DNA of 64,000 nt from Paenibacillus sp. SYP-B3998 (GCF_010820665.1 NZ_JAAIKC010000004.1:349626-413625), one strand, 5' to 3'; positions 18,062-27,427 are shown, counted from the first letter of the stretch. The notes: a model not told the origin generated them from the sequence alone. Made by a program: numbers and translations.

Positions 18062-19258
18062 ATGAAATATCGTTTTTCTAAATCGTTGGAAGGCTTCTCT
18101 TCTTCGGCGGTAAGAGAAATTTTGAAGCTGACTCAAGGCAGCTCCATCATCTCCTTTGCTGGCGGATTACCGGCTGAAGAGTTTTTCCCATTGGATGCTG
18201 TGAGCGAAGCCTTTCAGCGTGTGATTGGTGGAGGCAAACAAGCTTTACAGTACGGATTAACTGAAGGATATAAACCGCTTCGCGAATCTCTTTGTCGTCG
18301 TATGGCGGCGAAGAATATGCACGTAACTCCCGATGATATGCTGCTGACGACAGGATCACAGCAAGCTATCGATCTGCTCACGCGCGCTTATATTGATCAA
18401 GATGATGTTATCCTTGTCGAGAGTCCGACTTATCTTGCCGCGATTCAAGTTTTTCAGGCTAAAGGGGCTAAAGTCTATTCCGTCGAAAGCGATAGCGACG
18501 GGATGGTTCTTGAAGATCTAAAAGCGAAAATCGCTGCGCATAATCCGAAAATGGTTTATGTGATCCCGACCTTCTCCAACCCGGCAGGCCGTGCGTGGAG
18601 TTTGGAGCGCCGCCAAGGGTTGCTCGACATTTGCAGCGCCGCTGAAGTGCTTATCCTGGAAGATGATCCTTACGGGGAGATCCAGTTTAATGAGGCGGAG
18701 AGCTATCCGACGATCTTTTCGTTAGGCGGTTCGTCTGAGGGCGGCTGTGTCGTGTATACGAGCACCTTTTCCAAAACGGTCGCTCCTGCATTCCGCACAG
18801 GTTGGGTGATGGCGGATCAAGCCGTTATTCGTCAAATTGCGCGTTTTAAACAATCCGCAGATTTGCACTCCAGTACGATCGATCAGCAGACGCTGTATCA
18901 TTTGTTGGAGCATTTTGATTTGGATGCGCATATTTCATTAATCCGTGAGCATTACGGGGAGCGGATGAAGTTCATGGCGAATCTGCTATCTGAACTCAAC
19001 TGGCCTGGATTGAAATGGGAAGAACCCAAAGGCGGCATGTTCATCTGGGTGGAACTTCCTGAGCAAATACGAGCAGAAGATCTGCTTAAAATTGCCGTTC
19101 AAGAAGGTGTAGCCTTCGTACCAGGGTCTACGTTCTTCGCGGAAAATCCGAAGTATAATACGATGCGCCTTAATTACACGCATACGGATCGTGAGAATAC
19201 GATTCTGGGCATGCAGAAGCTAGCCAAGGCGATGGAATCTTATTTGCAAAATGCATGA
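18062..19258 (+). CDS. PLP-dependent aminotransferase, LysN/2-aminoadipate type
   Basis: A fold-type I aminotransferase of 398 residues. ISFAGGLPAEEFFP at the start, the PLP loop TTGSQQAIDLL, ESPTYLAAIQVF, VIPTFSNPAGRAW, EDDPYGEI and the lysine site YTSTFSKTVAPAFRTGWV are all typical of the LysN/Aro8/MocR catalytic domain. There is no N-terminal GntR DNA-binding domain, so it is a plain enzyme. Substrate could be 2-aminoadipate, branched-chain or aromatic amino acids. The position behind leuA makes branched-chain transamination attractive but unproven. The ATG follows GAAAGGA. Confidence 0.88.
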   Translation: MKYRFSKSLEGFSSSAVREILKLTQGSSIISFAGGLPAEEFFPLDAVSEAFQRVIGGGKQALQYGLTEGYKPLRESLCRRMAAKNMHVTPDDMLLTTGSQQAIDLLTRAYIDQDDVILVESPTYLAAIQVFQAKGAKVYSVESDSDGMVLEDLKAKIAAHNPKMVYVIPTFSNPAGRAWSLERRQGLLDICSAAEVLILEDDPYGEIQFNEAESYPTIFSLGGSSEGGCVVYTSTFSKTVAPAFRTGWVMADQAVIRQIARFKQSADLHSSTIDQQTLYHLLEHFDLDAHISLIREHYGERMKFMANLLSELNWPGLKWEEPKGGMFIWVELPEQIRAEDLLKIAVQEGVAFVPGSTFFAENPKYNTMRLNYTHTDRENTILGMQKLAKAMESYLQNA

Positions 19259-19263
19259 AAAGC

Positions 19264-19303
19264 AACACTCACAAGCGTTTTAAAACTTGTGGGTGTTTTT
19301 TAT
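19264..19303 (+). terminator. Terminator after the aminotransferase
   Basis: AACACTCACAAG pairs with CTTGTGGGTGTT, followed by a T-run. Confidence 0.85.
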
Positions 19304-19383
19304 TTGGGATGCAGAGGAGCAATCGTTCTCAGCCAGCTGTTCAGCTGTTCATCAGCTTGTTCCAGCAGCTCAAGGGCTCGATT
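19300..19383 (-). pseudogene. Short coding remnant (C-terminal end)
   Basis: On the minus strand, 27 codons read NRALELLEQADEQLNSWLRT and then IAPLHPK and a stop at 19300-19302. The composition looks like the amphipathic end of a real protein, but a stop lies directly before it and there is no start. The stop abuts the terminator of the aminotransferase. Parent gene not recognised. Confidence 0.3.
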
Positions 19384-19465
19384 TTAATGAACAAACTTGG
19401 AATTGACTTGGTAAATATTTCAATATAAACTCAAGGGGAGGACAATTGAAAGGAGAGATTGCGTC

Positions 19466-19735
19466 ATGTTGAGGCTAATATCCGATTATTTGTTCATGGG
19501 ATCATTATTGTTACTCCTCATTACTTTTGTTGCAAAGGGTGCATTGAGCCAAGGATTTACTGGTGTCACAAGTTTGGATGGCACGAGTGGAGCAGCTACA
19601 GATTTAAATATGGAACATAATCGCAAAAAAATATTTCAACTGCAAGATTCCTTGATAGGTAGGATCATAAAGTCTTATTTATTCTGGATTTCAATAGTTG
19701 GTTTACTGGTTTCTATAGTCATAACCAAATTATAA
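19466..19735 (+). CDS. Small two-helix membrane protein
   Basis: An 89-residue protein with hydrophobic segments at about 8-24 and 69-87, separated by a polar loop (GVTSLDGTSGAATDLNMEHNRKK). The ATG follows GAAAGGAGAG, a good ribosome site. No family is recognised with certainty. It is alone between two terminators. Confidence 0.65.
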   Translation: MLRLISDYLFMGSLLLLLITFVAKGALSQGFTGVTSLDGTSGAATDLNMEHNRKKIFQLQDSLIGRIIKSYLFWISIVGLLVSIVITKL

Positions 19736-19743
19736 GTGAGAAC

Positions 19744-19789
19744 AAAGAGTCATCAAGCCAGAGATATACTGACGCTGGGTGGCTCTTTT
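19744..19789 (+). terminator. Terminator after the small membrane gene
   Basis: AAAGAGTCA pairs with TGGCTCTTT (one G-U), with inner CCAG/CTGG; TTTTCC follows. Confidence 0.65.
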
Positions 19790-19870
19790 CCATGCAAATC
19801 TGGTTAATCGGCTCGACCTTCGACTACGCGAATATCTGATTTTTTCTAGTGGGATTTGCGACACCCAAGG

Positions 19871-19902
19871 CCATTTGGATGATACATCCGGATGGTTTTT
19901 TT
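19871..19902 (+). terminator. Terminator-like hairpin before the ger operon
   Basis: CCATTTGGAT pairs with ATCCGGATGG through two G-T pairs, followed by seven T. It ends 90 bases before the gerA start. It could be a plain terminator or part of a leader; no sigma-G promoter could be assigned. Confidence 0.5.
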
Positions 19903-19991
19903 GCATTTGTGTTCATAAAGTTAATTTCGGAATAATTTTACCTTAATGTGGGAAACTTTTTAGTACAGGACTTAGGAACGGTGGTGCAAGG

Positions 19992-21527
19992 ATGGGGACG
20001 ATCCGGAGATGGTTAAATGGGATGAGATCGGTTCCAATCAAGGAATCATCCGATCAACTTAATCAACCGATTTCAGGTACTCTTGAAAATAATTTAGTTA
20101 ACCTACGAGCATTATTTAGCCACGCCCCAGATCTGGTTACTCGTCAGTTTCAATTGAGAACAGGGGACGATGCCGTACTTGTTTATTTAGAAGGGCTTAT
20201 TGATAAATCAGCAATTAACAATAACATCTTAACCCCGCTCATTTATGAAATTGATTCGGTTAACGATATCTGGAACTCTTCCATTACCATCGCAAAAACA
20301 GAAATTGTAACCTTATGGTCAGATATTGAAAACTCGATTTTCCAAGGTAAAAGCATCCTGTTGATTGATGGGCAGACGCGCTCGCTTGTTTTGCATACGC
20401 AAGGCTGGCCTCAAAGAGCGATTAAAGAGCCGCAAATCGAATCGACGTTAAAGGGGTCGCACCAAGGATTTGTAGAGACGTCCGGACAGAACATTGCCCT
20501 TATCAGGCGATATCTGCCTAATCGTGAGCTGAAAATCAAAGAGTATACGGTGGGGTCTCGAGGAAATACGAGAGTGTCTATCATGTATCTGGAAGATGTT
20601 GTTCAACCTGATTACGTGAAAGAAATGGAGGACCGTCTACTGCAAGTGAAAGTGGATGCTATCTTAAATACGGGTGAATTAGCGGAATTTATCGAAGATC
20701 ATCCGATAAGTATGTTTCCACAGTTAATCATGACGGAACGTCCGGATTCTGCTGCAGCCCATATTTTGCAAGGAAGAATAGCAGTTATTGTTGACCATTC
20801 GCCCAGTGTGATCATTGCTCCTGTAACCTTTTCGGCATTCTTTCAAAGTGTCGATGATTACAGCAATCGTTGGATCATAGCCTCTTTTCTACGGGTATTA
20901 CGCTATATAGCCTTAGTTACGACGATCTCTTTATCGGCTGTGTACATAGCCATTGTTTCGTTTCACTATGAAGTACTTCCTTTGGATTTGTTGATATCGA
21001 TTGGGGAGTCCAGAGCAAAAGTACCTTTTCCTCCGATTATAGAGGCGCTTCTAATGGAACTAGCCCTAGAGATGTTAAGGGAAGCAGGGTTGCGCCTTCC
21101 TGGTCCTATTGGACAAACGATAGGTGTCGTGGGAGGTATTGTCATCGGTCAGGCGGCGGTGCAAGCGGGAATCGTAAGTAATATCATGGTTATTATCGTT
21201 GCTATCACGGCAATTTCCTCTTTCATTATCCCTGATTACGATATGTCCTCCTCGCTGAGGTTGCTCCGCTTTCCAATGATGCTTATGGCCGCTTTGTTCG
21301 GTATGGTGGGCATTGTGATTGGGCTGATGATTATTGGTGCGCACCTAATCTCGATGGAGTCTTTTGGAATATCGTATGGGAGTCCGATTGCTCCCATCCG
21401 TCTGTCTGACTGGAAGGACGTATGGATTCGTGTTCCGATGTGGAAAATGAAAAAACGCCCGCTTTCGGCCAATCCAACTCAGCTACAAAGACAGGGGGTA
21501 AACAGAGAAGGTGAAGATCAACCATGA
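19992..21527 (+). CDS. Spore germination protein, GerA/GerAA family (A subunit)
   Basis: A 511-residue A subunit of a germinant receptor in the spore inner membrane. The soluble N-terminal half (about 1-290) has the family pattern DAVLVYLEGLID, the ILLIDG strand and a later ERPDSAAAHILQGRIAVIVDHSP. The C-terminal half has several membrane helices (about 300-470), with PFPPIIEALLMELALEMLREAGLRLP between them. It opens a five-gene operon and its stop overlaps the next start (ATGA). The ribosome site is unclear: AAGG sits almost on the ATG, so a start at residue 11 (Met) is possible. Confidence 0.9.
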   Translation: MGTIRRWLNGMRSVPIKESSDQLNQPISGTLENNLVNLRALFSHAPDLVTRQFQLRTGDDAVLVYLEGLIDKSAINNNILTPLIYEIDSVNDIWNSSITIAKTEIVTLWSDIENSIFQGKSILLIDGQTRSLVLHTQGWPQRAIKEPQIESTLKGSHQGFVETSGQNIALIRRYLPNRELKIKEYTVGSRGNTRVSIMYLEDVVQPDYVKEMEDRLLQVKVDAILNTGELAEFIEDHPISMFPQLIMTERPDSAAAHILQGRIAVIVDHSPSVIIAPVTFSAFFQSVDDYSNRWIIASFLRVLRYIALVTTISLSAVYIAIVSFHYEVLPLDLLISIGESRAKVPFPPIIEALLMELALEMLREAGLRLPGPIGQTIGVVGGIVIGQAAVQAGIVSNIMVIIVAITAISSFIIPDYDMSSSLRLLRFPMMLMAALFGMVGIVIGLMIIGAHLISMESFGISYGSPIAPIRLSDWKDVWIRVPMWKMKKRPLSANPTQLQRQGVNREGEDQP

Positions 21528-22624
21528 GTAAGTATTCGTTTAATCAAATCTCCTTAAAACAATATATCTTTATTATATTTGAAACCCAAGTAGGGATCGG
21601 TATCCTATCCCTTCCCCGCGATTTAGCTAAAACTGCTGGTACGGATGGATGGATATCCATTGTATTGGGTTGGTTATTGTCAGTTCTTCTCAGTTTAGTG
21701 ATTATAAAAATTATGGAGAAAAACCCTGAATATACGTTATTCGAGCTTTTATCTAAATACTTCGGCAAGTGGGTGGGCAAAAGCTTATCTGTTCTTTGGA
21801 TTCTGTATGCGGCATATGCAGCAAGCGTGGTCATGTTTTCAACGATCCATATTGTAAAGGTATGGATCGCACCGGATATATGGGACTTCATCTTGATGAT
21901 CCTGTTTATCATTCCCATCTATATGATGACGAAGCAAGGAATAAGGGTGATCGGACTCTTTGCTGAGTTAGTTTTTCTTATCTCTTTGTGGATGCCCTTC
22001 TTGTTATTATTTTTATTAAAGAATATTGAGTGGCTTTACCTTCTTCCAATTGCTAAAGAAGGCTTGTTTCCCATATTGTCTACCGTGAAATCGACACTGC
22101 TTTCCTTCCTCGGATTTGAACTGGCTTTCATCCTATATCCGTTTCTAAAGGACAAGAAATCCGCGTCCAAAGGAATTGTGATTGCAAATTCTTTATCCAT
22201 GATTACTTTTTTAATGGTGACAGTGATCAGTTTTGTTAAGTTTTCTCCGGAAGAAATCAAAGACTACGCTTATCCCACGCTCAACTTATTGAAGCTCATC
22301 CGATTGCCGTTTTTGGAACGGCTAGAGATTACGTTTCTTTCTTTTTATTTGTTTATATTATTTATGACGATCATTCCCTACATCTACACAGCTGTGTTGG
22401 GAGCAAGTCAATTAAGCGGCAAGCAGGATCATCGCAATACTTTACGAATACTCATGTGCCTATGGATCTTCTTGTCATTCTTTTTCCACCCTTCTTTCTC
22501 CCAAGTATCTCAAATGGGCAAATCATGGGGAATGGCAGGTTTATATTTCGCTGCGGTGTTTCCCCTTCTCCTTTGGATGTACGGATGGCTGTTTCATCTC
22601 GCTAGAAAGGAGCAGAAGCAATGA
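21524..22624 (+). CDS. Spore germination permease, GerAB family (copy 1)
   Basis: A 366-residue integral membrane protein with about ten helices, of the APC-type amino acid permease fold. It is the germinant-sensing B subunit. The N-terminus ISLKQYIFIIFETQVGIGILSLP is the family signature. It overlaps gerA by 4 bases and the following C gene by 4 bases. It is clearly paralogous to the B gene at 23770; the conserved blocks include TAGTDGWISI, KSTLLSFLGFE and YPFLKDKKSASKG. Confidence 0.93.
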   Translation: MSKYSFNQISLKQYIFIIFETQVGIGILSLPRDLAKTAGTDGWISIVLGWLLSVLLSLVIIKIMEKNPEYTLFELLSKYFGKWVGKSLSVLWILYAAYAASVVMFSTIHIVKVWIAPDIWDFILMILFIIPIYMMTKQGIRVIGLFAELVFLISLWMPFLLLFLLKNIEWLYLLPIAKEGLFPILSTVKSTLLSFLGFELAFILYPFLKDKKSASKGIVIANSLSMITFLMVTVISFVKFSPEEIKDYAYPTLNLLKLIRLPFLERLEITFLSFYLFILFMTIIPYIYTAVLGASQLSGKQDHRNTLRILMCLWIFLSFFFHPSFSQVSQMGKSWGMAGLYFAAVFPLLLWMYGWLFHLARKEQKQ

Positions 22625-23739
22625 AGGAAAGGTGTGGTATTTTTTTAGCATTGGCAGCTTTATTGTTTGTAACCGGGTGCGGCAAGGCGGTTTATATAGA
22701 GAATCAACAGTTTATTCTTGCTCATGCGATGGACCTTAATGATGAAAAGAAGTTGGTCATATATGTTGCAAGTTCTGTCTTTAGCAGTGAAGCTACGAAG
22801 AGATATAAAGTCACAACCGCAACGGTGGATACAATACGAGAATCGAGAAAAAAACTCGGATCGAAAATAAACGGTAGTCTTGCACCTGGAAAATTGCAAA
22901 GTATTCTTATAGGAAAAAAAATGCTGCAGCAAACGAATGTGTTACCGTATTTGGATGTTCTCTTTCGCGATCCTAAAAATGATATTAATGCAAATATGAT
23001 TGTGGTCGATGGATCTGTGAAAGAGGTGATGTATACGAATATGAGTGATAAAGGCGAATTGGGAGGCGTGATTAAACAACTGGTAGAAAGCACATATAAA
23101 AGCAGGATTACCGTGCAGACTACCCTGCAGAAATTTCATCAGCAAATGATGGATAGCGGAATGACGCCATGCATAACTGAAATGAAAGTAGAGAAGAATG
23201 ATCTCGTTATTTCAGGAACCGCTCTTTTACATAAAGATGGCACCTATGCTACTTCCTTGAATTATCAAGAAAGTTCTCTGCTGTTTTTGCTGCAGCACAA
23301 TTTGAAAAAGAGGATTTCACTAACCTTTCATCTTCCTTCTGAAATCTTTCAAACAGATGAAAAAATGTCCTATGTAAGCTTCGACATTAAAAAAGCAAAG
23401 CTGAACTTTAAGGCGAAATTCGAGGGGGATCGTCTTGCCATCGAGATTCCTATGAAGGTTCAGATCGATTTAACGGAACGTTTGTTTACCTTAGACATGG
23501 AGAAGCAGAGTAAAGCGTTGGAATATGCGATTGAACAAGAACTGAAAAAGGAATGCGAGACTTTAATCAAAAAAGTTCAAAAACATCAGGTTGATCCCTT
23601 TCATTTTGGGATATACATGAGGGCGTACAACTACAAAAACTGGAAGGGAATTCAGAGTAATTGGGGAACAACGCTATCCAAAGCAACAGTTAAAGTCTCT
23701 CCTAAGGTGACCATCAAAAGTATAGGAGTTTCCGAGTAG
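22621..23739 (+). CDS. Spore germination lipoprotein, Ger(x)C family (copy 1)
   Basis: A 372-residue lipoprotein C subunit. The signal peptide ends in the lipobox VTGC, with Cys at about residue 20. Family features are GKAVYIENQQF after the lipobox, the LIGKKMLQQ..LPYLDVLFRDPKN block, and a C-terminal domain ending with an amphipathic helix and NWKG. ATGA overlap with the B gene. Paralogous along its length to the C gene at 24866. Confidence 0.93.
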   Translation: MKERCGIFLALAALLFVTGCGKAVYIENQQFILAHAMDLNDEKKLVIYVASSVFSSEATKRYKVTTATVDTIRESRKKLGSKINGSLAPGKLQSILIGKKMLQQTNVLPYLDVLFRDPKNDINANMIVVDGSVKEVMYTNMSDKGELGGVIKQLVESTYKSRITVQTTLQKFHQQMMDSGMTPCITEMKVEKNDLVISGTALLHKDGTYATSLNYQESSLLFLLQHNLKKRISLTFHLPSEIFQTDEKMSYVSFDIKKAKLNFKAKFEGDRLAIEIPMKVQIDLTERLFTLDMEKQSKALEYAIEQELKKECETLIKKVQKHQVDPFHFGIYMRAYNYKNWKGIQSNWGTTLSKATVKVSPKVTIKSIGVSE

Positions 23740-23769
23740 CGATGAGTAGAAAGGGGGAAGGACTTCACG

Positions 23770-24879
23770 ATGAGCAAATATTCGTTTAATGAAATTTCTT
23801 TGAAACAATTCATTTTTATTATATTTGAAACGCAAGTGGGGGTTGGTGTTCTTTCTCTTCCTGGCGATTTAGCCAAAACCGCCGGTACCGACGGGTGGAT
23901 ATCTATTATATTAGGTTGGATTTTGGCTAATCTTCTCAGTCTTGTCATTATAAAAATTATGGAGAAAAACCCTGGATATACTTTATTTGAAATTTTGACC
24001 AATTACTTTGGTAAGTGGGTAGGTAAAGGTTTATCCGTACTATGGATCCTGTATGCCATGTATATAGCCAGCATAGCCCTTTTTTCAGCGATTCATATCA
24101 TAACGATATGGATATTACCGAGAACGCTGAATTTTATATTGATCATTCTGTTTATCATTCCTAACTATTTGATTCTTAAGCATGGAATAAAAGTAATTGG
24201 AATCGTCTCAGAGCTTGTTTTTATTACCGTATTATGGATTCCCCTCTTGTTGTTATATGCGCTAAAGGATGCAGAATGGTTGTACCTTCTTCCAATCGGT
24301 AAAGAAGGCATTCTTCCAATTCTGTCTACCGCAAAGTCTACACTCCTTTCTTTCCTTGGATTTGAAATGGCATTCCTATTATATCCATTTCTAAAGGATA
24401 AGAAATCAGCGTCTAAGGGAATCATCATTGCGAATTCGTTATCCATGAGTATATTTTTAATGGTGACGATAGTCAGTTTTGTCAAGTTTGCTCCTGAAGA
24501 GATCACAGACTATTTGTATCCCACATTAAACTTAATGAAGGCCATCCAACTTCCAGTCATAGAACGATTGGAGATCCTCTTTCTCCCCTTTTATTTGTTT
24601 ATGCCATTTATGACGATTGTTCCTTACCTCTATATGTCTGTGTTTGGAGCAAGTCATTTATTAGGCAAGCAAGATCATCGAAATTTATTGCTCATTGCTT
24701 TGTTCTTTTGGATCGCAGTATCCTTCTTTTTTATCCCTTCTTCTGACCAAATAACACAATTGAACAAAGGGGTATCGATGATTGGTATATGTTTTACTTT
24801 TGTATTTCCCATCTTATTTGGGATCTACGGATGGCTTTATCATTCCTTTAGAAAGGAACGGAAACATGAAAAAGTGTAA
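23770..24879 (+). CDS. Spore germination permease, GerAB family (copy 2)
   Basis: A second B subunit, 369 residues, about ten helices. By eye roughly two thirds of residues match copy 1, with the same N-terminal MSKYSFN and the same KDKKSASKG loop. The differences concentrate in helices and the loop at about residues 110-180, where ligand choice could be set. The ATG follows GAAAGGGGGAAGG. The next C gene begins inside its last codons. Confidence 0.93.
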   Translation: MSKYSFNEISLKQFIFIIFETQVGVGVLSLPGDLAKTAGTDGWISIILGWILANLLSLVIIKIMEKNPGYTLFEILTNYFGKWVGKGLSVLWILYAMYIASIALFSAIHIITIWILPRTLNFILIILFIIPNYLILKHGIKVIGIVSELVFITVLWIPLLLLYALKDAEWLYLLPIGKEGILPILSTAKSTLLSFLGFEMAFLLYPFLKDKKSASKGIIIANSLSMSIFLMVTIVSFVKFAPEEITDYLYPTLNLMKAIQLPVIERLEILFLPFYLFMPFMTIVPYLYMSVFGASHLLGKQDHRNLLLIALFFWIAVSFFFIPSSDQITQLNKGVSMIGICFTFVFPILFGIYGWLYHSFRKERKHEKV

Positions 24880-25984
24880 TTTTATAGGTCTATCGTTGGC
24901 AACCTTATTGCTTGTAACCGGGTGCGGTAAAGCCGTTTATATAGAGAATCAACAGTTTGTTCTTACAGAGGCTATAGATTTTGATGAGAATAATAAGCTA
25001 GTCGTGTACACGGCAACGCCTGTTTTCAACAAAGAAGCCACAGATAAATATAAAATCACATCCACTGGGTCAAATACGATGCGCAAATCAAAAGGGCAAA
25101 TTGATAGTAAGACGAGCGGCAGCCTTGCTTACGGAAAATCGCAAAATGTGCTAATAGGAAAAAAACTGTTGCAGCAAAGGGACGCATTTCCCTATTTAGA
25201 TGTTCTCTTCCGCGATTCTCGAAATGAGATTAATGCGAATGTGATTGTGGTTAATGGGACCGTTAAAGATGTCATGTATACGAACACGAGTGATAAAGGC
25301 CGAATCTCCAGCGTGATCAAACAACTGGTAGAAAGCTCACATAAGAGCAGTATTACCGTGCAAACTTCACTACAGAAATTTCATCAACAAATGAAGGATA
25401 AAGGGGTGACGCCTTCTTTATCTGAAATGAAAACAGAGAAAAACGAAATCGTTATTGCAGGTACTGCTCTATTGCATAAAGACGGCACCTATGCGACTTT
25501 TTTGAATAATCAAGAAAGTTCTCTGCTCATCTTATTGCAGCGCGATACGAAAAATATGATACCGTTAACGTTTCACTTTCCTCCTGAAATGTTTCATACG
25601 GATGAAGCGATGTCTTATGTGAGCTTCAATATAAAAAAGGCAAAGTATAAGTTCAAGATAAATTTCGAAGATGACCATCTTACCCTCGATATCGAGATGA
25701 AGGTTCCGATCGATTTGACGGAGCGCATGTTTGCTTTAGACTTAGAGAAGAAGAGAAAGCAGCTAGTACTAGCCATTGAACAAGAACTGGAAAAACAATG
25801 TGCGGCTTTACTTAAGAAAGCTCAAAAATATCAGGTTGATCCCTTTGGTTTTGGGGTTTATGTGCGGGCACACGATTATAAAAATTGGAAGAAGGTAGAG
25901 GATAACTGGGAAAAAGTCCTATCTGAAGCAACCGTAAATGTTTCTCCTAAAGTTATCATCAAAAGTATCGGGGTTTCTGAATAG
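24866..25984 (+). CDS. Spore germination lipoprotein, Ger(x)C family (copy 2)
   Basis: A 372-residue second C subunit. The ATG 24866 (MKKCNFIGLSLATLLLVTGC) is chosen because the signal peptide and lipobox begin there and GAAAGGAACGG precedes it; the in-frame extension to 24782 lies within the B gene. It overlaps copy 2 of B by 14 bases. The same KAVYIENQQF and ending VSPKVIIKSIGVSE as copy 1 (VSPKVTIKSIGVSE) show a recent tandem duplication of the B-C pair. Confidence 0.92.
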   Translation: MKKCNFIGLSLATLLLVTGCGKAVYIENQQFVLTEAIDFDENNKLVVYTATPVFNKEATDKYKITSTGSNTMRKSKGQIDSKTSGSLAYGKSQNVLIGKKLLQQRDAFPYLDVLFRDSRNEINANVIVVNGTVKDVMYTNTSDKGRISSVIKQLVESSHKSSITVQTSLQKFHQQMKDKGVTPSLSEMKTEKNEIVIAGTALLHKDGTYATFLNNQESSLLILLQRDTKNMIPLTFHFPPEMFHTDEAMSYVSFNIKKAKYKFKINFEDDHLTLDIEMKVPIDLTERMFALDLEKKRKQLVLAIEQELEKQCAALLKKAQKYQVDPFGFGVYVRAHDYKNWKKVEDNWEKVLSEATVNVSPKVIIKSIGVSE

Positions 25985-26050
25985 TAAATGTTGATAGGCT
26001 ATACCTATAAATGCGATAGCTTTTATATCTAAGTGAGAGTGACCAAGTTA

Positions 26051-26059
26051 TGGTACAAT
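26051..26059 (+). promoter_or_regulatory. Candidate extended -10 promoter for leuB
   Basis: TGGTACAAT is an extended -10 element 78 bases before leuB. No good -35 is present. It suggests that leuB has its own promoter downstream of the germination genes. Confidence 0.4.
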
Positions 26060-26136
26060 AAAAACAGTTTATAACCGTTGTAAGTGTATACATAGCTAGT
26101 TTTCCTAAGGGAAACTCTAAGGAGTGAAGGATAGTC

Positions 26137-27216
26137 ATGGCAGAAGTTAAAAAAATCGCTGTAATCGCTGGGGACGGAATCGGACCCGAGGTCGTTGCAG
26201 AAGCAGAAAAAGTATTGAAGCGCACCGAAGAATTATTCGGTTATCAATTTGAAACAGAGCATGCCTTATTCGGAGGTATTGCAATCGATGAGAAAGGCAC
26301 GCCGCTTCCAGAAGAAACCTTGAAAGTTTGCCAATCGGCAGATGCTGTTCTACTTGGGGCAGTCGGCGGACCCAAATGGGACAACAACTCGAAAGAGCTT
26401 CGTCCGGAAACAGGATTGCTCGGCATTCGTAAAGCGTTGGGCTTGTTCTCGAACATTCGTCCAGCTGTCGTTTTTGACTGCTTAAAAGAAGCTTCGACAC
26501 TGAAGCCTGAAGTTCTGGAAGGCACAGATCTGGTCGTTGTACGCGAGCTGACAGGAGGCATCTACTTCGGTGAGAAGTTCCGTCGTGAAACGCCTAACGG
26601 TCAAGAGGCTGTGGACACTTGTGCATATAATGTAGTGGAGATTGAGCGAATTGCTCGCCAAGCGTTCGAAATCGCCCAAACTCGCCGTAAAAAGTTGGCT
26701 TCGGTCGACAAAGCGAACGTTTTGGAAACTTCCCGTCTCTGGCGCGAAACGGTTAATCGGATTGCAGTCGATTATCCAGATGTAGAACTGGAACATGTTC
26801 TCGTGGACAACTGTGCGATGCAGCTGCTGCGCCGCCCATCCAGCTTTGATGTTATCGTAACCGAGAACATGTTCGGAGACATTTTGAGCGATGAAGCAGC
26901 TATGCTCACAGGTTCCATCGGCATGTTGTCCTCTGCTTCCCTAGGCGAAGGCAGCTTTGGTTTATATGAGCCGGTACATGGCTCTGCTCCGGATATCGCA
27001 GGACAAGGCATCTCCAATCCAATCGCAACGATTCTTTCAGTTGCCTTGATGTTCCGCCTGACATTCGGCTATCACGATGCAGCGGAAGCAATTGAGCGCG
27101 CGGTGAAAGAAGTGCTTGATGCGGGTCACCGCACAGGCGATATCGCCGTCGATAAGAGCAAAGCCATCGGCACGGTTGCGATGGGCGAACTGATCGTTAA
27201 CGCGATGCGCAAATAA
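26137..27216 (+). CDS. leuB: 3-isopropylmalate dehydrogenase
   Basis: It oxidises and decarboxylates 3-isopropylmalate in leucine synthesis. 359 residues, usual length. The N-terminus [14 protein letters not shown], the [11 protein letters not shown] substrate loop, the [30 protein letters not shown] metal/substrate region and the NAD-binding [21 protein letters not shown] are all present. The ATG follows AAGGAGTGAAGG. It stands alone, 8 kb from leuA, with the aminotransferase and germination operon between. Confidence 0.97.
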   Translation: MAEVKKIAVIAGDGIGPEVVAEAEKVLKRTEELFGYQFETEHALFGGIAIDEKGTPLPEETLKVCQSADAVLLGAVGGPKWDNNSKELRPETGLLGIRKALGLFSNIRPAVVFDCLKEASTLKPEVLEGTDLVVVRELTGGIYFGEKFRRETPNGQEAVDTCAYNVVEIERIARQAFEIAQTRRKKLASVDKANVLETSRLWRETVNRIAVDYPDVELEHVLVDNCAMQLLRRPSSFDVIVTENMFGDILSDEAAMLTGSIGMLSSASLGEGSFGLYEPVHGSAPDIAGQGISNPIATILSVALMFRLTFGYHDAAEAIERAVKEVLDAGHRTGDIAVDKSKAIGTVAMGELIVNAMRK

Positions 27217-27220
27217 GTAA

Positions 27221-27274
27221 AAAGAGCTCGTCAGCTGAAGCATGTGATACATGCTGCTGACAAGCTCTTTTTTT
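27221..27274 (+). terminator. Terminator after leuB
   Basis: AAAGAGCTCGTCAGC pairs with GCTGACAAGCTCTTT with one mismatch, inner GCATG/CATGC, then seven T. It contains the end of the truncated regulator on the other strand. Confidence 0.9.
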
Positions 27275-27398
27275 GTGCTTCATTTTTGGCGATGGAAATG
27301 GGTGAAAATAAGCGGCAGAAGCGATTTTGTTGATCTTCGGATAAGGGAAGCAGCGCGCTGAGAAATGTTCGGAGAGATGCAATTTCGCTCATGTTCAT
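27231..27398 (-). pseudogene. Truncated Crp/Fnr-family regulator (N-terminal piece)
   Basis: A 55-codon frame preceded by a perfect AAAAGGAGGCTTC ribosome site. It begins MNMSEIASLRTFLSALLPLS and continues EDQQNRFCRLFSPISIAKNE, which resembles the start of the cyclic-nucleotide-binding domain of Crp/Fnr regulators. After about residue 40 the reading runs into the leuB terminator and stops, so the effector and DNA-binding parts are missing. The good ribosome site suggests a recent loss. It is divergent from the peroxiredoxin gene. An expressed micro-protein cannot be excluded. Confidence 0.5.
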
Positions 27399-27412
27399 GA
27401 AGCCTCCTTTTA

Positions 27413-27427
27413 TTATAATAATTATTA
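27413..27427 (+). promoter_or_regulatory. PerR box upstream of the peroxiredoxin gene
   Basis: TTATAATAATTATTA matches the PerR consensus TTATAATnATTATAA with one mismatch. A candidate promoter, TTGACT (27448-27453), 17 bases, TACCAT (27471-27476), follows. PerR represses peroxide-stress genes, which fits the peroxiredoxin downstream. Confidence 0.6.

Noticed and set aside
19860..19905. Cyclic-dinucleotide riboswitch before the germination operon
   Set aside because: There is a short terminator-like hairpin, but no conserved aptamer core could be found.
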